From assembly GCA_964517075.1 (NCBI GenBank), contig CAZFAT010000005.1:1-14693 (forward strand): a stretch of 14,693 nt of DNA. The letters are read 5' to 3'. This DNA comes from CAZFAT01 sp964517075 (GTDB lineage: Bacteria > Acidobacteriota > Vicinamibacteria > Vicinamibacterales > SCN-69-37). Shown here piece after piece: positions 12,251-14,693 of this stretch; the stretch's first letter is position 1, and the number at the start of each line of letters is the position of its first letter. The position numbers and the translations under genes are program-made. The notes below the pieces were generated by a model. It saw nothing but the letters and a program-made list of their open reading frames with translations, was not told where the DNA came from and did not search any database.

Positions 12251-13321
12251 ATGGCGCAGCATGGGCAGCAGCAACCTCAGCCACGCGGAGCACACACGCG
12301 CGCGGCCCGTCAATCCCGGCGATGGGCCTGGAATCGGATGGGCCTCACGATCGCGGTCGTCGGTCTGCTCGCGGCGGGAGCGGCCGCCGCCCGGCTCTGG
12401 CCCGCCCGGTCGGCCGCGGATGGGACCGCGGCCGGGCCGTTACCCGCCGACCAGGCCCGCGCGGCGGCGCCACAGGGCCCCGCCGCGGCCGGGTTCGACA
12501 GCGCCCGTGCGTGGACGCACCTGCAGCAGATTGTGGGCATCGGCCCGCGTCCCGCCGGTTCCCCGCAGCTCCGTCAGACGCGCGCGTACCTGACACGGCA
12601 ACTGGCGCAGATCGGGCTGACCGTGCAGGAGCAGCCCTTCACCGCCACAACGCCCCTCGGCCGCGTGGAGATGGTCAACCTGATCGCGCGACTGCCGGGC
12701 CGTCGAAGCGACCGGATCCTCATTGGCGGCCACTACGACACGAAACTGTTCAAGAACCAGGTTTTCGTGGGCGCGAGTGACGGCGGGTCGAGTGCGGCGT
12801 TCCTGCTCGAGCTGGCGCGCGCGCTCAAGGATCGGCCGCGCGAGTTCACCGTGGACCTGGTCTGGTTCGACGGCGAGGAAGCCCTTGTCGACTGGGACCA
12901 TCCCAGCGGCACCGACAACACCTACGGCAGCCGCTACTACGTCCAGGCCGCCCGGCAGGCCAACGCGCTGACCTCAATCGCCGCGATGGTGCTCGTGGAC
13001 ATGATTGGCGATCGGGATCTGCGCATCCGCCGCGAAACGCAGTCCACCGCCTGGCTGACGAACCTCATCTGGACCGCCGCGCGGCGACTTAACCATCAGT
13101 CCGTCTTCATCGACGAGACCACGCTGGTCGCCGACGATCACCTGCCATTCCTGGCGGCCGGAGTGCCGGCCGTGGACATCATCGACCTGGACTATCCGCA
13201 GTGGCACACGCCGGATGACACCCTGGAGCACGTGAGCGCGCGCAGTCTTCAGGTGGTGGGCGACGTCCTGCTGGCCGCGCTGCCCGACATCGAGACCCAC
13301 CTGGCCCGCACGCGCCAGTGA
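12251..13321 (+). CDS. M28-family metalloenzyme resembling glutaminyl-peptide cyclotransferase, N-terminally anchored or secreted
   Basis: 356 residues. The N-terminus has a basic stretch (RAARQSRRWAWNR, 17-29) and a hydrophobic segment (MGLTIAVVGLLAAGAAAA, 30-47): a signal peptide or single membrane anchor, so the enzyme should face the periplasm. The M28 core follows: LIGGHYDTK (157-165, His161 and Asp163), GASDGGSSAAFLLELARAL (174-192, Asp177), VWFDGEEAL (204-212, Glu209 and Glu210), Asp250 in VDMIGD, and WHTPDDTLEHVS (318-329, His319). The FDGEEA...W...YGSR block and the DDHLPFLAAGVPAVDII block (295-311) match glutaminyl cyclases more closely than aminopeptidases, implying N-terminal pyroglutamate formation; an aminopeptidase role remains possible. 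The ATG at 12251 is preceded by GGGGG about 6 nt upstream. The open frame to 12113 lies over gltA. It is probably cotranscribed with gltA, without an obvious functional link. Confidence 0.84.
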   Translation: MAQHGQQQPQPRGAHTRAARQSRRWAWNRMGLTIAVVGLLAAGAAAARLWPARSAADGTAAGPLPADQARAAAPQGPAAAGFDSARAWTHLQQIVGIGPRPAGSPQLRQTRAYLTRQLAQIGLTVQEQPFTATTPLGRVEMVNLIARLPGRRSDRILIGGHYDTKLFKNQVFVGASDGGSSAAFLLELARALKDRPREFTVDLVWFDGEEALVDWDHPSGTDNTYGSRYYVQAARQANALTSIAAMVLVDMIGDRDLRIRRETQSTAWLTNLIWTAARRLNHQSVFIDETTLVADDHLPFLAAGVPAVDIIDLDYPQWHTPDDTLEHVSARSLQVVGDVLLAALPDIETHLARTRQ

Positions 13322-13387
13322 TCTCGTGGGCGGACCTGACCGCCTCCGCCGAGGCTGCGGCGAGTCCGCCGGAGCTTCAGCGAAGGT

Positions 13388-13403
13388 GGACGGTCCGCCG
13401 TCC
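13388..13403. terminator. Short perfect hairpin between convergent genes
   Basis: GGACGG (13388-13393), loop TCCG, CCGTCC (13398-13403). It lies in the 84-nt gap between the M28 gene and the convergent phosphatase gene, where a bidirectional terminator would be expected. There is no T-run on either strand, so the terminator call is tentative. Confidence 0.3.
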
Positions 13404-13405
13404 CA

Positions 13406-14693
13406 TCACCCCGCGTCGCCGAGATACCGGATCACCATCGCGGTGATGTCGTCACTCTGCAGCGCGCCGCGGGTGAAGGCGCGAACCGCCCCGACGATGC
13501 GCTCCACCAGCACCGCGGCGGGCGAATCCGTGGCGGCGGCCGCGACCTCGACGATGCGGTCCTCTCCGAACTCCTCGCCGGCCAGATTGAACGCCTCCGA
13601 GACGCCGTCGCTGAAGATCAGCATGACGTCGCCCGGCTCGAGCTGATCGGTTCCCTGATCGAAGAGCGCGCCCGGCAGAAGGCCGACGACCGGTCCCCCG
13701 GTTTCGAGCCGGCGCACACCCGCGCGGCCCAGCACGAGCGGCGGGTTGTGGCCGGCGTTGCAGTAGGTCAGCGCGCCGTTCGCGGTCATCAGGCCGAACA
13801 TCAGCGTCACGAACCGCGACTCGAGGCCGCGCCGGCACAACGCCTGATTCATCTGCGCCACGGCCAGCGCGGGGCCGCGCGGGGTATAGGCTTCGGCGGC
13901 AAACATGCCCTGCATGAGCGCGCTCATCAGGGCCGCCGGCGGGCCCTTCCCCGCCACGTCGCCCAGGACGAACCCGAAGGACGTCCCGGGCTCATCGAGA
14001 TAGTCGAAGAAATCCCCGCCAATCGACCGGCAGGGAATGCTGGACGCGGCGGCTTCGACGAACCCGAGGCTCGCGCGTGGCTTGGGCAACAGCGCCTGCT
14101 GGATCTCGGCCGCGATGCGGATTTCCTGTTCCATCCGCGCGCGATCCAGCTTCTCGCGATACAGCTTGGCGTTTTCAATCGCCACCGACGCTTCTCCGGC
14201 CAGTGTTTCGAGGTTGGCACGGGTGCCGTCCGACAGCAGCCGGCCGCGTTCGCGGCTGTCGAGATACAGCACGCCAATCGGACGGTCGTCCGCCTTGGAT
14301 CCCGCGTCAACGGCGTCGAGGTAGCGCACGAGCGTCAGGGGCACGCAGACGACGTTGCGGATGCCGAGCGCCACGGTGCCCATGTGGATGTCGGCAAATC
14401 CGCCGTCGAGCAGATCGGTGACGACCCTCGACGCACCGGTGCGGAAGACTTCCTCTGGAATCTTGCGGCTCGTGGCAAACGTCTGGTCGGTCAGCGTCTG
14501 TTTGTCGCGGCCGCGCGCGAGCTTGAACTCGAGAGCCCCGTCGGCGCCGGCCAGCATGATGAACGCGCGTTCGGCGCCCGACAGGTCGAGCGCCGCGTCG
14601 AGCACGAGCGCCAGCACGTCCTGAAGCACCCGGCCGGACCCGAGCGCCCGCACGCCCGCGAGCAGGGCCGCGAGCTGGCGCAGATCGTCGCGC
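13406..14693 (-). CDS. GAF-SpoIIE/PP2C serine phosphatase (RsbU-like), C-terminal part (runs off right edge)
   Basis: Protein Ser/Thr phosphatase of the RsbU/SpoIIE type, usually acting on STAS anti-anti-sigma proteins in partner-switching regulation. About 428 residues are in the window. The frame stays open through the right edge (RDDLRQLAALLAGVRALG precedes the first GTG at 14653), so the true start lies outside. A GAF domain (about VLQDVLALVLDAALDLSGAERAFIML to EASVAIENAKLYREKL) is followed by a linker helix (MEQEIRIAAEIQQALLP) and the PPM phosphatase domain. Its metal-binding motifs are all present: IGGDFFDY, GDVAGKGPPAALMSA, FSDGVSEAFN and SDDITAMVI. In related proteins the missing N-terminus is often an FHA or further sensor domain; that is a guess here. 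The GAF ligand and the partner are unknown. Confidence 0.9.
   Translation of the reverse strand, partial: RDDLRQLAALLAGVRALGSGRVLQDVLALVLDAALDLSGAERAFIMLAGADGALEFKLARGRDKQTLTDQTFATSRKIPEEVFRTGASRVVTDLLDGGFADIHMGTVALGIRNVVCVPLTLVRYLDAVDAGSKADDRPIGVLYLDSRERGRLLSDGTRANLETLAGEASVAIENAKLYREKLDRARMEQEIRIAAEIQQALLPKPRASLGFVEAAASSIPCRSIGGDFFDYLDEPGTSFGFVLGDVAGKGPPAALMSALMQGMFAAEAYTPRGPALAVAQMNQALCRRGLESRFVTLMFGLMTANGALTYCNAGHNPPLVLGRAGVRRLETGGPVVGLLPGALFDQGTDQLEPGDVMLIFSDGVSEAFNLAGEEFGEDRIVEVAAAATDSPAAVLVERIVGAVRAFTRGALQSDDITAMVIRYLGDAG

Noticed and set aside
1..14693. CRISPR arrays, tRNA/rRNA genes, insertion sequences, prophage or integrase genes
   Set aside because: No repeat-spacer periodicity, no tRNA-like cloverleaf noticed and no transposase or integrase motifs in any frame. 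The genes look like native chromosomal core and accessory metabolism.

Overview
The window is very GC-rich, densely packed bacterial chromosome with short intergenic gaps. No tRNA, rRNA, CRISPR array, transposase or integrase is visible. Family content suggests a soil-type Acidobacteriota, perhaps Vicinamibacteria-like. The clues are an ImuA/ImuB/DnaE2 mutasome with a short ImuB, a plant/cyanobacterial-type GlgC, a Ppx/GppA followed by two thymidylate-kinase-like genes, and a GAF-SpoIIE phosphatase. The taxonomic call is inference from family resemblance only.

Layout. (1) 1-3325, minus strand: imuA, imuB and dnaE2 form the damage-inducible translesion cassette. dnaE2 runs off the left edge. 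A good promoter with a cluster of dyad symmetries lies just upstream of imuA. (2) 3470-6057, plus strand: an MFS_3-type exporter, then glgC (ADP-glucose pyrophosphorylase). (3) 6072-7592, minus strand: a CHAD polyphosphate-binding protein, then a SixA-type histidine phosphatase downstream. This pair is divergent from (4) 7629-10643, plus strand: a Ppx/GppA phosphatase with a C-terminal HD domain and two tandem thymidylate-kinase-fold proteins. The first kinase has an intact P-loop; the second has Arg in place of the P-loop Lys. The three genes overlap. (5) 10711-13321, plus strand: yacG, citrate synthase and an N-terminally anchored M28/glutaminyl-cyclase-like metalloenzyme. (6) 13406 to the right edge, minus strand: the C-terminal part of a GAF-SpoIIE/PP2C regulatory phosphatase.

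How the genes fit together. Region 1 is one functional unit: DNA damage induces an accessory polymerase (DnaE2), its ImuB bridge and ImuA. Regions 3 and 4 look like a polyphosphate-centred locus: a polyP binder, a polyP/pppGpp-type phosphatase and two nucleotide-kinase-fold proteins of unassigned substrate. This locus, with its paired active and K-to-R kinases, is the best candidate here for an undescribed system. GlgC (glycogen) and citrate synthase give the neighbourhood a carbon and energy storage flavour, but nothing in the sequence ties them directly to the polyP locus.

Several genes (MFS, glgC, yacG) have a -10-like hexamer 6-9 nt before the start codon and no Shine-Dalgarno, which suggests leaderless transcripts.
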